Positions 42,808 to 52,400 of a DNA stretch of 64,000 bases are shown here, piece after piece (position 1 is the stretch's first letter; each line of letters opens with the position of its first letter). Where the stretch lies: NCBI RefSeq assembly GCF_003171715.1, contig NZ_QGHL01000012.1:90633-154632 (forward strand), written 5' to 3'. Origin of the DNA: Novosphingobium meiothermophilum (GTDB taxonomy: Bacteria > Pseudomonadota > Alphaproteobacteria > Sphingomonadales > Sphingomonadaceae). The notes beneath the pieces were generated by a model. That model was given only the letters and a program-made list of their open reading frames with translations. It searched no databases and was not told the origin of the DNA. Position numbers and translations under genes: made by a program.

Positions 42808-45735
42808 ATGCTGTCGGTAGCCAATGTCCGCACCGCCGGCGGCGCGGCCAACTACTTCGCTGCCGACAATTACTACACGCGGGCTGATGCCGATCGCTCG
42901 GGTGAATGGCTGGGGAAGGGCGCTGCCGCGCTCGGGCTTGAGGGGACCGTCGACGCGCGGCAGTTCGAGGCGGTCCTTAAAGGACTGCTGCCCGATGGTA
43001 GCCGCGTCGGCAGTGACAACCGGGCGCACCGGGCGGGGACCGATCTCACCTTTTCGATGCCGAAAAGCTGGTCGGTCCTTGCTCTGGTGGGCGGCGACAA
43101 GAGGATCCTCGATGCCTACGCCGCGGCGGTCCGGGAAACCCTGCGCTGGGCCGAGAAGAACCTAGCCGAGACCCGGATGGAGGTTCGCGGCAGAGAGCGT
43201 GTTGTCCAGACCGGCAACCTTGCGATCGCGCTGTTCCAGCACGACACCAATCGCAACCAGGAGCCCAACGCGCACTTTCATGCCGTCATTGCAAATGTGA
43301 CGAGAGGGGCCGATGGCAAATGGCGGGCTCTGCGCAATGACAAGCTGTGGCAGCACAATACTTTGCTCAATGCCATGACGATGGCGCGGTTTCGGCTGAG
43401 CGTCGAGAAGCTCGGTTACGAGGTCGGGGAGTTCGGCAAGCACGGCAATTTCGAGGCGGTCGGGGTGCCCAAAGATGTGCGCGATGCGTTCAGTTCGCGG
43501 CGGGCGGAGATTCTCGACCGCCTGGCGACGATGGAAGGGAGGGGGCTCGCCGCTCGCAGCGCAGCAAACCTCATGACCCGGGCCGACAAAGGGCGGATCG
43601 AAGATCGCGATGCGCTAACGCAGCAGTGGCAGGAAGCGTCCGCGAGGCTGGGCTTTGATCCCGCCACGGTGATTGCCAGGGCCAATGCTCGCAGTGCGCA
43701 GGATCTTGGCAATTTGACTGGTGTTGGGTCCACGATGCGCGCGCTCGTCCGCAATGTTCAGGCTCTCGCAACCTCCTTTGCCGAACGGCTCGGCCTGCGG
43801 GAAGGCGACCCGCTGATACCGGCCCGGCTGACCAATCGCAATCTCGAGCAGGTCGCTGCAATTCATGCGGTCGCCTCGGCTGTGCGGCATCTGGGCGAGC
43901 GGGAGGCGGCGTTCACTCGGGCCGAGATCTACCGTGCAGCGCTTGGCCTTGCGCTCCCAACCTCGCTCGCTGACATCGAGCACCGCGTCGACCAGCTGCT
44001 TCGCCAGGGGCATCTGGAGAAGGGCAGGGGCGCCGACCGGGAACTGCTCACGACACGCGATGCTATAAGCCTCGAGCAGCGCATCATTGCCGGGGTCGAA
44101 GACGGGCGCGGTGCTGCGCCGGCGATTGTTTCTCCCGACATTGCCGGGTCCCGGCTGCAGGCCCTGTCCCAGATCAAATACGGGCTGACCTTAAATGCGG
44201 GACAGGAAGGGGCAGGGCGTCTGCTGCTCGGCTCGAACAACCGCATCGTCGCGATCCAGGGCGTCGCGGGCGCAGGCAAGAGCACGGTCCTCAAACCTGT
44301 CGCCGATATCCTGCGCGAGGAGGGTAGGGGCATACTCGGGCTCGCGGTGCAGAACACGCTGGTCCAGATGCTCGAGCGCGATACGGGTATTCCATCGATG
44401 ACGGTGTCGCGGTTCCTCGGCCGGCACCGCGATCTCCTGGATGGGGCCGATGCGGACCGTCTCGCCGAGGCGCGGGCCGACATGCGCGGCACCGTCGTGC
44501 TGCTCGACGAAGCCTCCATGGTCGGCAATGCCGACAAGGAAAAGTTGGTGCGCCTCGCCAACCTGCTCGAACTCGGCCGCTTTGCGAGCATAGGTGACCG
44601 CAAGCAGTTGGGTGCAGTCGATGCCGGAAAGCCGTTCGACGTGATGCAGCAGGCCGGCATTGAGACGGCCGTCATGAACACCAATCTCCGCGCACGGACA
44701 GAGGGCCTTCGAAAGGCACAGCAGGCGGCGCAAGAAGGGCGCATCGAGGATGCCATGCGCCATTTGGCACCCCAGGTGATCGAGGTGGGGAATGACGTTG
44801 CTGTCGAAGCCGCAGCAGCCTGGCTGTCGCTCTCGACCGCCGAGCGCGAAGCAACCGCGATCTATGCCTCAGGCCGAAACTTGCGCAGTGCCGTGAACGA
44901 GGCTGTGCAGACCGGCCTCAAATCCAGCGGGGAGCTCGGTCCTGAAACCATGCGGCTCCAGACCATGTCCCGCGTCAATGTAACCCGCGAGGAGCTGCGC
45001 TATGCGAGCACGTATGCCCCCGGCATGGTGGTCGATGTGGCGCGGCGTCAGCGCAGCCAGGGCCTCGCAGCAGGCGAATACCGGGTGGTCGGAACCGATG
45101 TGGCGCGCGAGCGGGTCACGCTGGAGAACGCGCGTGGCCGCCAGCTCGAGTTCCGTCCCGGTCAGATCAGGCCGCAAGGTGAGCGGGATCCGCTGCGTCT
45201 GTTCGAAGTCCGCGCCCTCGACATTTATACCGGCGACAGGATCCGGTGGACCGAGACCGATCACCAGCGGGGCCTGCTCAATGCCGACCAGGCCCGGATT
45301 GTCGCAGTCGACAAAGAGGCTGTCGTGGTGAAGACATCCTTGGGCGCAGAGCACAGGCTGGAGCAGGGCGACCCGATGCTCCGCCGTCTTGATCTTGCCT
45401 ATGCGCTCAATGCCCATATGGCGCAGGGGCTGACCTCCGATCGCGGCATTGCTGTCATGGACAGTCGCGAGCGTAATCTGGCCAACCAGCAGACGTTCCT
45501 GGTGACAGTTACACGGCTGCGCGATGGTCTCACGCTTTATGTCGATAATGCTGGCAAGCTCGAGGCGGCGGTCGAGCGCAATGCCGGCATGAAGCGTTCG
45601 GCGCTTGAAACGGTCGATCGCCTCCGCGATGCGGCAGCCAAAGGGCAGGCCAAAGATCGTGTGGCTCCAGCACCGGAACGCAAGCCGCCAGAGCTTGACC
45701 GGTCGGTCACCAAGCCGTTCGAGATCGGCATCTAG
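42808..45735 (+). CDS. MobF-family conjugative relaxase-helicase (TrwC/TraA-like)
   Basis: A 975-aa protein. The N-terminal relaxase starts MLSVANVRTAGGAANYF; candidate nicking tyrosines are Tyr16 and Tyr22/Tyr23 (DNYYTRAD). Metal-binding His145, His156 and His158 have the same spacing as the histidine triad of TrwC. The C-terminal SF1B helicase has Walker A GVAGAGKST (Lys491), Walker B (VVLLDEASMVG), and the closing NAHMAQGLTSDRGIAVMDSRERNLANQQTFLVTVTR block. It cuts oriT, stays bound to the 5' end and unwinds the plasmid strand. ATG 42808 has GGAG six bases upstream; an in-frame ATG at 42793 is an alternative. Confidence 0.95.
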   Translation: MLSVANVRTAGGAANYFAADNYYTRADADRSGEWLGKGAAALGLEGTVDARQFEAVLKGLLPDGSRVGSDNRAHRAGTDLTFSMPKSWSVLALVGGDKRILDAYAAAVRETLRWAEKNLAETRMEVRGRERVVQTGNLAIALFQHDTNRNQEPNAHFHAVIANVTRGADGKWRALRNDKLWQHNTLLNAMTMARFRLSVEKLGYEVGEFGKHGNFEAVGVPKDVRDAFSSRRAEILDRLATMEGRGLAARSAANLMTRADKGRIEDRDALTQQWQEASARLGFDPATVIARANARSAQDLGNLTGVGSTMRALVRNVQALATSFAERLGLREGDPLIPARLTNRNLEQVAAIHAVASAVRHLGEREAAFTRAEIYRAALGLALPTSLADIEHRVDQLLRQGHLEKGRGADRELLTTRDAISLEQRIIAGVEDGRGAAPAIVSPDIAGSRLQALSQIKYGLTLNAGQEGAGRLLLGSNNRIVAIQGVAGAGKSTVLKPVADILREEGRGILGLAVQNTLVQMLERDTGIPSMTVSRFLGRHRDLLDGADADRLAEARADMRGTVVLLDEASMVGNADKEKLVRLANLLELGRFASIGDRKQLGAVDAGKPFDVMQQAGIETAVMNTNLRARTEGLRKAQQAAQEGRIEDAMRHLAPQVIEVGNDVAVEAAAAWLSLSTAEREATAIYASGRNLRSAVNEAVQTGLKSSGELGPETMRLQTMSRVNVTREELRYASTYAPGMVVDVARRQRSQGLAAGEYRVVGTDVARERVTLENARGRQLEFRPGQIRPQGERDPLRLFEVRALDIYTGDRIRWTETDHQRGLLNADQARIVAVDKEAVVVKTSLGAEHRLEQGDPMLRRLDLAYALNAHMAQGLTSDRGIAVMDSRERNLANQQTFLVTVTRLRDGLTLYVDNAGKLEAAVERNAGMKRSALETVDRLRDAAAKGQAKDRVAPAPERKPPELDRSVTKPFEIGI

Positions 45736-45780
45736 CGTCCCGCTGTCCCCAAGCGTCCGCACATGGCCGGTTGACGCGAA

Positions 45781-45795
45781 GTTCTTTATTTGTTC
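45781..45795 (+). promoter_or_regulatory. LexA (SOS) box behind the relaxase gene
   Basis: GTTC-TTTATTT-GTTC, an exact match to the alphaproteobacterial LexA consensus and almost identical to the site at 15284. It is 10 bases upstream of the small gene at 45806; TTGACG at about 45772 may be its -35. Confidence 0.65.
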
Positions 45796-45805
45796 TCATT
45801 GGCCC

Positions 45806-46045
45806 ATGCCCCGAATCTCCGATGATATCCTCCTCACTCATCTCGAAGTCGCGCTGGCCGTTGCGCCGGAGCACACGCTCGTTCGTCTTAATGCCGATGA
45901 TCCACGCGCCCAGCGCAGCGCCAGGGTCGATCTGGCTCGTCATCTTGTCGAGCGCATGCGCGGTTTCACCAACGAAGGCGACAACCATGGCGGTCTAGGC
46001 GCGCAATCGTGTCTGTTTCCGGGTGATCTGTCGCCGATCGGATGA
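45806..46045 (+). CDS. Small hypothetical protein
   Basis: A 79-aa protein, MPRISDDILLTHLEVALAVAPEHTLVRLNADDPRAQRSARVDLARHLVERMRGFTNEGDNHG. No family is recognised. There is no obvious ribosome binding site, and the start is only 10 bases behind the LexA box, so it may be translated from a leaderless or very short-leader message. The helix-rich charged make-up is compatible with a DNA-binding or antirepressor role, but that is a guess. Confidence 0.5.
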   Translation: MPRISDDILLTHLEVALAVAPEHTLVRLNADDPRAQRSARVDLARHLVERMRGFTNEGDNHGGLGAQSCLFPGDLSPIG

Positions 46046-46069
46046 ACTGATTGGCCTTGTCGAGGAGGT

Positions 46070-46267
46070 TTACTGGAGTGGCCGGTCCGCGGCGTTGGAG
46101 CTCAGCTGGACAATCCGCTCGGCGATAGCCAGCCATGTCCGAATGCCCGCCTCGTCGCCAGCAAGTGCGAGCGCCCCAATCTGCTCGGCGACGTGCAAGG
46201 GAGCCTTGTCCCCATGAGTGTGCAAGACATGGTTGGCGCAGGCCCAGAGCTCCCAGTCGCTCAGCAT
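46070..46267 (-). CDS. DUF6961 family small protein
   Basis: A 65-aa protein beginning MLSDWELWACANHVLHTHGDKAPLHVAEQIGALALAGDEAGIRTWLAIAERIVQL, the DUF6961 pattern (small proteins found in sphingomonads, often next to conjugation genes). Function unknown. Its ATG overlaps the stop of the preceding gene by one base (TGATG), so it is the third gene of a three-gene minus-strand operon ending here. Confidence 0.78.
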   Translation of the reverse strand: MLSDWELWACANHVLHTHGDKAPLHVAEQIGALALAGDEAGIRTWLAIAERIVQLSSNAADRPLQ

Positions 46268-46572
46268 CAGCCCAGCAGGCTGACGACACCGCCAACCGCC
46301 GCGTAGAGACCGTAGGCGACGAAGGCTGCGGCAAGGAGGAGTTCGAGCCGGAGTTTGAAGGCAGTCGGACGAGGCTGTCCGGCTGGCCATATCTGGTCAC
46401 AGACAAATCCGTTGAACCCCGAACGCTCCCCGACAACTTCGACGCGAGCGCCGATGAATTTCCGTACCTGGCGGGTGTTGTCGAGTTCCCAAGTCCCGCC
46501 ACCGCCAGTTCGCAGCACCGGTCCGTTGGCCGCCCATTCGACGATGCCGGTCAGATGCGTGGTGCTGCTCAC
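46267..46572 (-). CDS. DUF5818-like protein with C-terminal membrane segment
   Basis: A 101-aa protein started at the GTG at 46572, which overlaps the upstream stop (GTGA). The N-terminal about 65 residues (THLTGIVEWAANGPVLRTGGGGTWELDNTRQVRKFIGARVEVVGERSGFNGFVC) resemble DUF5818, a small beta-barrel. A hydrophobic segment at the end (LELLLAAAFVAYGLYAAVGGVVSLLG) would anchor it in the membrane. An earlier in-frame ATG at 46638 exists, but the overlap argues for GTG. Function unknown. Confidence 0.7.
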   Translation of the reverse strand: MSSTTHLTGIVEWAANGPVLRTGGGGTWELDNTRQVRKFIGARVEVVGERSGFNGFVCDQIWPAGQPRPTAFKLRLELLLAAAFVAYGLYAAVGGVVSLLG

Positions 46573-46994
46573 CGGCAAGCTGGGCCTTTCCAGTAGCGAT
46601 CCCAGCGCAGGACAGTGCCGGTCTTGATCATGGCGCATGACAGATCAGCACCTGACGGCAGACGGCACCAGGCAGCGGTCCTGTTTCCGCCAGCGGGCCC
46701 CTCGGAGCGGCATGTCAGCTGCGGACCTCTGACTACCACGTGGCCGGTTGAGATTGTTCCCTTCGCGCCGCCCATCAGCCGTACCAGTGCATCGCGTGCC
46801 TCAATTGCGGTGGCATCGGGGCAGGGTTGATTTGAGCGGCAGGTGCCGTCCATTTCCCGGGCCGCGATGCCGGCGATCCGCAGGTGAGGGCCTTCCGCAC
46901 ACCAGACCGGACCGTCACCATCCCAGACATGAGTCGGTGTGCAGGTAAAGGTCTGTCCGGAAGCGACGATCGAAGCGGCAAGGAGGGCAAGCAT
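46569..46994 (-). CDS. Secreted thermonuclease-like protein (degenerate SNase fold)
   Basis: A 141-aa protein with a short signal sequence (MLALLAASIVASG) and a staphylococcal-nuclease-like core: HVWDGDGPVWCAEGPHLRIAGIAAREMDG. The Arg and Glu of the first two catalytic motifs are there (LRIAGI, REMDG), but the third catalytic Arg region (usually DxYGRxLA) is not recognisable. Eight cysteines suggest disulphides in the periplasm. Such proteins are common on sphingomonad plasmids; nuclease activity is doubtful. It heads the operon 46994-46070. Confidence 0.72.
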   Translation of the reverse strand: MLALLAASIVASGQTFTCTPTHVWDGDGPVWCAEGPHLRIAGIAAREMDGTCRSNQPCPDATAIEARDALVRLMGGAKGTISTGHVVVRGPQLTCRSEGPAGGNRTAAWCRLPSGADLSCAMIKTGTVLRWDRYWKGPACR

Positions 46995-47006
46995 CAGAGA
47001 ACCACC

Positions 47007-47648
47007 TTAGAGCGCCCGTCCGAACCAGAGAACCCGTCCGACGATATTGAGCGTGCGTTTCTCAAGGCCGCGCCAGCTTGGATAGGCAGGGTTGTCGCTC
47101 AGAACCGACGCGCGCTTGCCCTGTGGTTCGAGGGCAATGCGCTTGACGCTCAGCATGTCATCCATCCGCAGGACATAGATCCCGTCTCTCAGCCGAGACT
47201 GGCCATCCCCGAGATCGACCATCACCTCGTCGCCATCGTAGAGGGTGGGCTCCATGGAGTCCCCATGCACCGCGATAATCGAGAGGCTCGATGCCTTGCT
47301 CGCGGTCAGTCGGCGAAGCCACTTCTCGTCGAAGCCGAACTGCGCTGATTTGGCTTCCATTTCGGCCAGAGCGCCGTGGCCGGCGGATGCCTCGACATTG
47401 AGCAAAGGCACATGGACGAGCTCGACCACCGGGCCTGAGCGCCGGGCAGGGGCCCCAAGAACCTTCTCATCGACCCCGAAAAATCGCGCGAGAACCGAGC
47501 GATCCTGCTCGTCCAGCTGCCTCGGGCTGCCGCGCCGAATATACTGCTGGATGTAAGCGGCATTGCGCCCCAACAGGCGCGAAACCGAGGAGTAATTCAC
47601 ACCTCGTTGGTGGATCAGTTCGTCCAGGGCTCTCCGTGCGTCGTCCAT
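47007..47648 (-). CDS. S24 family repressor (XRE/CI-LexA type)
   Basis: A 213-aa phage-type repressor. The N-terminal domain is a helix-turn-helix-like segment (GVNYSSVSRLLGRNAAYIQQYIRRG). The C-terminal peptidase S24 domain has Ser131 (HGDSMEPTL) and Lys169 (SVKRIAL) as catalytic dyad and an Ala89-Gly90 bond (EASAGHG) as likely self-cleavage site, so it should be inactivated by RecA filaments during the SOS response. ATG 47648 is chosen over an earlier in-frame start (47672) that would lie in the operator. It probably controls ICE transfer genes. Confidence 0.92.
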   Translation of the reverse strand: MDDARRALDELIHQRGVNYSSVSRLLGRNAAYIQQYIRRGSPRQLDEQDRSVLARFFGVDEKVLGAPARRSGPVVELVHVPLLNVEASAGHGALAEMEAKSAQFGFDEKWLRRLTASKASSLSIIAVHGDSMEPTLYDGDEVMVDLGDGQSRLRDGIYVLRMDDMLSVKRIALEPQGKRASVLSDNPAYPSWRGLEKRTLNIVGRVLWFGRAL

Positions 47649-47672
47649 GACTGCCAGTCCTATCGCGGGCAC

Positions 47673-47711
47673 CTAGGAAAATCGATCCTAGACTCTAGGA
47701 GGCCTTCCTAG
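47673..47711. promoter_or_regulatory. Four CTAGGA half-sites: operator of the S24 repressor
   Basis: CTAGGA (47673-47678), TCCTAG (47686-47691), CTAGGA (47695-47700) and TCCTAG (47706-47711) alternate in direction, making two or three overlapping dyads in the gap between the divergent repressor and the gene at 47749. This is the layout of a dimeric repressor operator. Confidence 0.7.
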
Positions 47712-47714
47712 TAA

Positions 47715-47729
47715 GAACATAACAGGAAC
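47715..47729 (+). promoter_or_regulatory. LexA-box-like site next to the repressor operator
   Basis: GAAC-ATAACAG-GAAC, the reverse reading of GTTC-N7-GTTC. It lies right after the CTAGGA operator, 19 bases upstream of the gene at 47749. Confidence 0.55.
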
Positions 47730-47748
47730 GCAAGCTTAAAGCGAGTCT

Positions 47749-47943
47749 ATGGCGATGGAGCTACTGGAGCAGATCGAGGCATATCTGGCGCAAACACGGA
47801 CGTCGCCGAGCACCTTCGGTCGGCACGTCGTGGCAGATCCTCGCTTCGTTCAGGACCTTCGCGACGGACGCAGGCCGCGCCGCAAGACCTGCCAGAAAGT
47901 GTCGGACTTTCTTGCTAGCTCAGAGGCAACTAGCCGCAGGTAG
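47749..47943 (+). CDS. Small basic protein, possible DNA-binding regulator
   Basis: A 64-aa basic protein: MAMELLEQIEAYLAQTRTSPSTFGRHVVADPRFVQDLRDGRRPRRKTCQKVSDFLASSE. The layout (helix, SPSTFGRHVVADPRFVQDLRDG turn, basic helix) resembles a compact helix-turn-helix seen beside S24 repressors in sphingomonads. It is divergent from the repressor and shares its operator and the LexA-box-like site, so it is likely an activator or antirepressor of the switch. No family name can be given with confidence. Confidence 0.65.
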   Translation: MAMELLEQIEAYLAQTRTSPSTFGRHVVADPRFVQDLRDGRRPRRKTCQKVSDFLASSEATSRR

Positions 47944-48018
47944 ATTAGCGAAACCGGGGCCAGCAGCTTTCCGAATCTCGTTGCCTCGCCATCAAGCATC
48001 CACTACGCTTACCCATAC

Positions 48019-48042
48019 AGAAACTGGTTTAGCCCAGTTTCT
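48019..48042. promoter_or_regulatory. Inverted repeat, likely BrxR operator
   Basis: AGAAACTGG (48019-48027) and CCAGTTTCT (48034-48042) are perfect 9-bp arms with a six-base spacer, immediately upstream of the WYL regulator gene. BrxR-type regulators are known to repress BREX promoters from such repeats. Confidence 0.65.
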
Positions 48043-48056
48043 TGGGGGATCTGAGG

Positions 48057-48953
48057 ATGGACAGCGATTCGGGATTGAGGCGCGGGGTTGAGAGCCGCCT
48101 CGAGTTCATCGAATTTAGGCTCTTCTGGGAAGGTCATGTCAACCGCAGTGACCTGATCGACGTTTTCGGCGTTTCGATCAACCAAGCTTCGACGGATCTG
48201 AACAGATATCTCGGCCTGGCTGAAGCCAACATGGTGTACGACAAGAGCGCCAGGACTTACGTTCGTAGCTCGACGTTCACGTCCGTATTCCACCAGCCCG
48301 ACGCATCCCAATATCTCTCCCAGCTCAGATTGCTCTCGGATGGAATCATTGCCGCCGACGATAGCTGGATCGGGGGCTTGCCGAGTTTCGCCTGTGCCCC
48401 GGCTCCCGCCCGGGGTGTCTCACCCAAAATTCTGAGGGCCATCGTGACGGCGATCAAGCGGCACGAAGCGATCGAGGTCTTCTACCAATCGATGTCATCC
48501 CCTGAGCCTGCTTGGCGATGGATCGAACCTCATGCCCTGGTGTTTGACGGCTTCAGATGGCATGCTCGGGCGCATTGCCCACGCAGCAGCGCCTTCAAGG
48601 ACTTTGTTCTCTCGCGCATCACCGATACGCGCTCATCGAAGCCGGCAGATGCTAGGCCTTCGGGCGATAGCGACTGGGAGGAGCAGGTTGAGCTGCAGAT
48701 CGCGCCTCATCCCGAACTGAGCGCTGGTCAGCGCAAGGCGATCGAGCTCGATTACGGAATGGAAAGGGGCGTGACGACCATCCCGGTCCGAAGGGCTCTC
48801 CTCTACTACGCCTTGAAGCGCCTTGGATTGGATACCGATCCGACAGCACGTAGGCCCCAGGACCAGCAGATTGTGCTCTTGAACGCGGCCGAAATTCGTT
48901 CGGGAAGGCATGGTGATGGCGTGTCTCAGCCAGAGGGACCGCAATATGCTTGA
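48057..48953 (+). CDS. brxR: WYL-domain transcriptional regulator of the BREX cluster (BrxR-like)
   Basis: A 298-aa protein with an N-terminal winged helix (LEFIEFRLFWEGHVNRSDLIDVFGVSINQASTDLNRYLGL) and a C-terminal WYL-type domain (AIEVFYQSMSSPEPAWRWIEPHALVFDGFRWHARAHCPRSSAFKDFVLSRI). WYL regulators at the head of BREX clusters sense an unknown ligand and repress the operon. ATG 48057 is used; a TTG at 48042 would lie within the operator. The stop overlaps the brxF start by eight bases, so the regulator and BREX genes are one operon. Confidence 0.88.
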   Translation: MDSDSGLRRGVESRLEFIEFRLFWEGHVNRSDLIDVFGVSINQASTDLNRYLGLAEANMVYDKSARTYVRSSTFTSVFHQPDASQYLSQLRLLSDGIIAADDSWIGGLPSFACAPAPARGVSPKILRAIVTAIKRHEAIEVFYQSMSSPEPAWRWIEPHALVFDGFRWHARAHCPRSSAFKDFVLSRITDTRSSKPADARPSGDSDWEEQVELQIAPHPELSAGQRKAIELDYGMERGVTTIPVRRALLYYALKRLGLDTDPTARRPQDQQIVLLNAAEIRSGRHGDGVSQPEGPQYA

Positions 48954-49404
48954 GCAGTTGCAACAGCTTGCTGAAGATGCAGCGACACTGAAAAGCAAGC
49001 TGATCCTTGTGGTCGCGAATACCGCAGGCGGAAAAACAGAGCTCCTTTCGCGCCTTGCAGAGAGCGAAGGCATGCCCCTGATCAATGTTGGGACGCAGTT
49101 GTCGCGCAAGCTGCTCCCAATTCCGTCGCTACAGCGTAGTTCTGAAGTTATGCCGTTGCTTCGGGAACTGATCGATGAGACTGCTTCTCAAAAGTGCGTG
49201 ATCTTCGACAATATCGAAATTCTTTTCGAGGAAGATCTTCGCATTGCCCCTGTTGATATCTTGAAAAAGCTTGCCCACGCTCGACCCATAGTGGCGGCAT
49301 GGCCTGGTCGTTTTCAAGATAGCAGACTGACCTATGCCCGCACTGGGCATCGTGAACACTGCGAGGTGCCAATCGATGGCGCCGTCGTATTCGAGTTGAA
49401 TTGA
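48946..49404 (+). CDS. brxF: BrxF: small P-loop protein of type 3 BREX
   Basis: A 152-aa protein with a Walker A-like loop NTAGGKT (Lys30) and a Walker B-like KCVIFDNIEILFEEDLRIAPVDILKKLAHARPIVAAWPGRF. BrxF is the first gene of type 3 BREX clusters and is a small ATPase of unknown role. ATG 48946, with GAGGGACC upstream, overlaps the regulator stop. It is followed by brxC after 20 bases. Confidence 0.85.
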   Translation: MLEQLQQLAEDAATLKSKLILVVANTAGGKTELLSRLAESEGMPLINVGTQLSRKLLPIPSLQRSSEVMPLLRELIDETASQKCVIFDNIEILFEEDLRIAPVDILKKLAHARPIVAAWPGRFQDSRLTYARTGHREHCEVPIDGAVVFELN

Positions 49405-49424
49405 GCGTTGAAGGGAATTCCGAG

Positions 49425-52400
49425 ATGACCATGCAGTATGGCGATCTCATTCAGTTTGAGCCCATCGAGTCGGTTATCCAGCTTCTGGATGCCAATCGTC
49501 CTGACGAAGCCAAGAAGCTCGTTTCGACTTATGTCATCTCGGATGACATGGCCGAGCGGATCGCCATGCAGATGATTCCTCAGCTCTCGTTCGACGAGGC
49601 TGTCGACCACAAGGGTGTCCTGGTCGTCGGAAACTATGGCACTGGTAAGTCTCACCTGATGTCCGTGCTCTCGCTCGTCGCTGAAGATGCCGACTATGTG
49701 TCCATGATCCGCCACCCCAAGGTGGCCGAGGCGGCAAGCGCGATCGCTGGCAAGTTCAAGGTTCACCGGATCGAGATTTCCAGCCAGATGTCGTTGCGCG
49801 ACATTATCACGCAGCAGCTTGAGGTTTTCCTCGACAAGCAGGGGGTCAGCTTCTCCTTTCCTGCCGCCGACAAGGTTATCAACAACAAGGCTGCTTTCGA
49901 GGAGATGATGGCGGCGTTCGCCGATGTCCATCCCAATCACGGCGTACTGCTGGTCGTGGACGAGTTCCTCGAGTATCTGCGTTCGCGCAAGGATCACGAC
50001 CTCGTTCTGGACCTTTCATTCCTTCGTGAGATTGGCGAGGTCGCGAAGCACCTGCGTTTCCGCTTTGTGGCAGGCGTCCAGGAAGCCATCTTCGATAGCA
50101 GCCGTTTCCAGCACGTCGCTGACAGCTTGCGGCGCGTGAAGGATCGCTTCACCCAGGTCTTGTTGGCGCGGCAGGATGTGAGCTTCGTGGTCGCTGAGCG
50201 CCTTCTCAAGAAGACCGCAGACCAGCAGGACAAGATCCGATCCTACCTGACTCCTTTTGCGAAATTCTATGGCTCCATGAATGAGCGCATGGACGAGTAT
50301 GTCAGGCTCTTCCCGGTCCACCCTGATTACATCGGGACCTTCGAGCGCTTGGTCTTCACCGAGAAGCGCGGTGCTCTTGTCACGCTCCGCGACCAGATCC
50401 AGGCCATCTTGAAGGATCACGTGCCGGAAGACCGGCCGGGTTTGATCGGTTATGACAAGTTTTGGGAAACCGTGACATCCAACTCGGTTCTGCGCGCAGA
50501 CCCGAACATTGGGCCCGTCCTGAAAGTCTCCGAGGTTCTTTCGGAGCGTGTCTCGAAGGCATTTACCAGGCCTACGTACAAGCCGATGGCTTTGCGCATC
50601 ATAGATGGTTTGTCTGTCCACAGGCTGACCACCGGTGGAGACATTTATGTTCCGGTAGGCCCGACGGCGGAAGAGCTTCGCGATACGTTGTGCCTGTTCC
50701 AACCTGGCATAGAAGACATGGGCGGCGAGCCAGAAGCAGACCTCCTCTCGCTCGTCCAGACTGTGCTGCGGGAGACGTTGAAGACGGTCAACGGCCAGTT
50801 CATCTCCAAGGCGGCAGATACCGAGCAGTATTTTCTCGATCTGAAGAAGGACGTCGACTACGATGCCCAGATCGAGAAGCGCGCGGATGCTCTGTCTGAT
50901 GATGCGCTCGATCGTGCTTATTACAGCGCGATCCGTCAGCTTATGGAGCGGACCGACGACACTGCCTACGTAACCGGGCATCAGATCTGGGAATACCAGA
51001 TCGAATGGCAAGAACGCCGTGTCGAACGAGGCGGGTATCTCTTTTTTGGCGCGCCGAACGATCGGCCGACTGCCCAGCCTGAGCGTGATTTTTATATCTA
51101 CTTCATCCAGCCATTCGAACCTCCGCGGTTCAGAGACGATAACAAGGGGGATGAGGTCTTCTTCCGCTTGAAGGGCCTGGATGAGGCGATCAAGCGGCAT
51201 CTCTCCTTCTACGCTGCGGCGCAGGAGCTCGCTTCGACCGCCAGCGGCGGTGCGAAGACAGTTTACCTCGATAAGGCCAAAGACGCCCTGCGGGACATGA
51301 GCAAGTGGCTGCAGGAAAAGCAGATGGCGGCCTATGAGGTCACCTATCAGGGCAAGAGCAAGACCCTGCAGGAGTGGACCAAGGGTGTCTCGCTGCGTGA
51401 CAAGGCGCGCCTGGGGCCTGACGAGCGCATCAATTTCCGTGACGTCGTAAATGTCATTGCCGGATTGGCGCTGAACAATCAGTTTGCCGAGGTTGCGCCT
51501 GAATATCCGACATTCTCGGCGCTGGTCACTGAAGCCAACCGCAAGCAGTTGATCGGAAATGCGCTGCGCGCCTTGGCGGGCGGAAATCGAACGAAGGATG
51601 CCGTGGTAATCCTCGATGGTCTCGAGATGCTCGACGGCGATCGCATCGATCCGACCCAGTCTCGGTATGCGCAGGAGGTCTTGACTCGGCTGAAATCGAA
51701 GGGGCATGGCCAAGTCCTGAATCGATCAGAGCTCGTCAACGGCGAAGCTGAAGTTGAGTATTTTTCCCCGATCAAATTCCGGCTTGAGCCTGATCTTCTC
51801 GTCGCTGTGTTGGGTGGACTTGTTTACGCTGGCGACATTGTACTGGCGGTCACGGGCGACAAAATCGACTCCGGAAAGATCACGCTGCTTGCCGAACGGC
51901 CGCTCGATGAGCTGAGGCAGTTTAAGCACGTCGAGGCGCCGAAGGAGATCAACGTTGCCGTTTTGCGCTCACTCTTTGAGATGCTGGGCTTGCCTTCCGG
52001 TCTCGCGCAGCAGGCGACGCAAGGCTCGGACGAGCCGGTCAAGCTGCTGCAAGAGGAGGTCGGAAAGCTGACGCGGCGCGTGCTCAGCGCCGCTACGGAC
52101 ATGTCAGGCCGGCTGAGCTTCTGGGGGCAGCCGCTGCTGCGGGAAGAAGAGATCCGGGATTGGCGCACCAAGCTTGATGCGCTGAGAACATTCTCGGAAA
52201 GCTTGGCACCATACAACACGGTCGGGAAGCTGAAGAACCTTCGGATCGGCTCCGACGATATCGCCGCCCAGAAAAAGAACCTTGAAGTCCTGCAGGCTGT
52301 AGAGGGGATGCTGGAACTGGTCGCCGAGCTCGGCACCACTGCCAGCTATCTTTCGCAGGCCGAGATGGTTCTGCCATCAGACCACCCATGGGTTCGCCAT

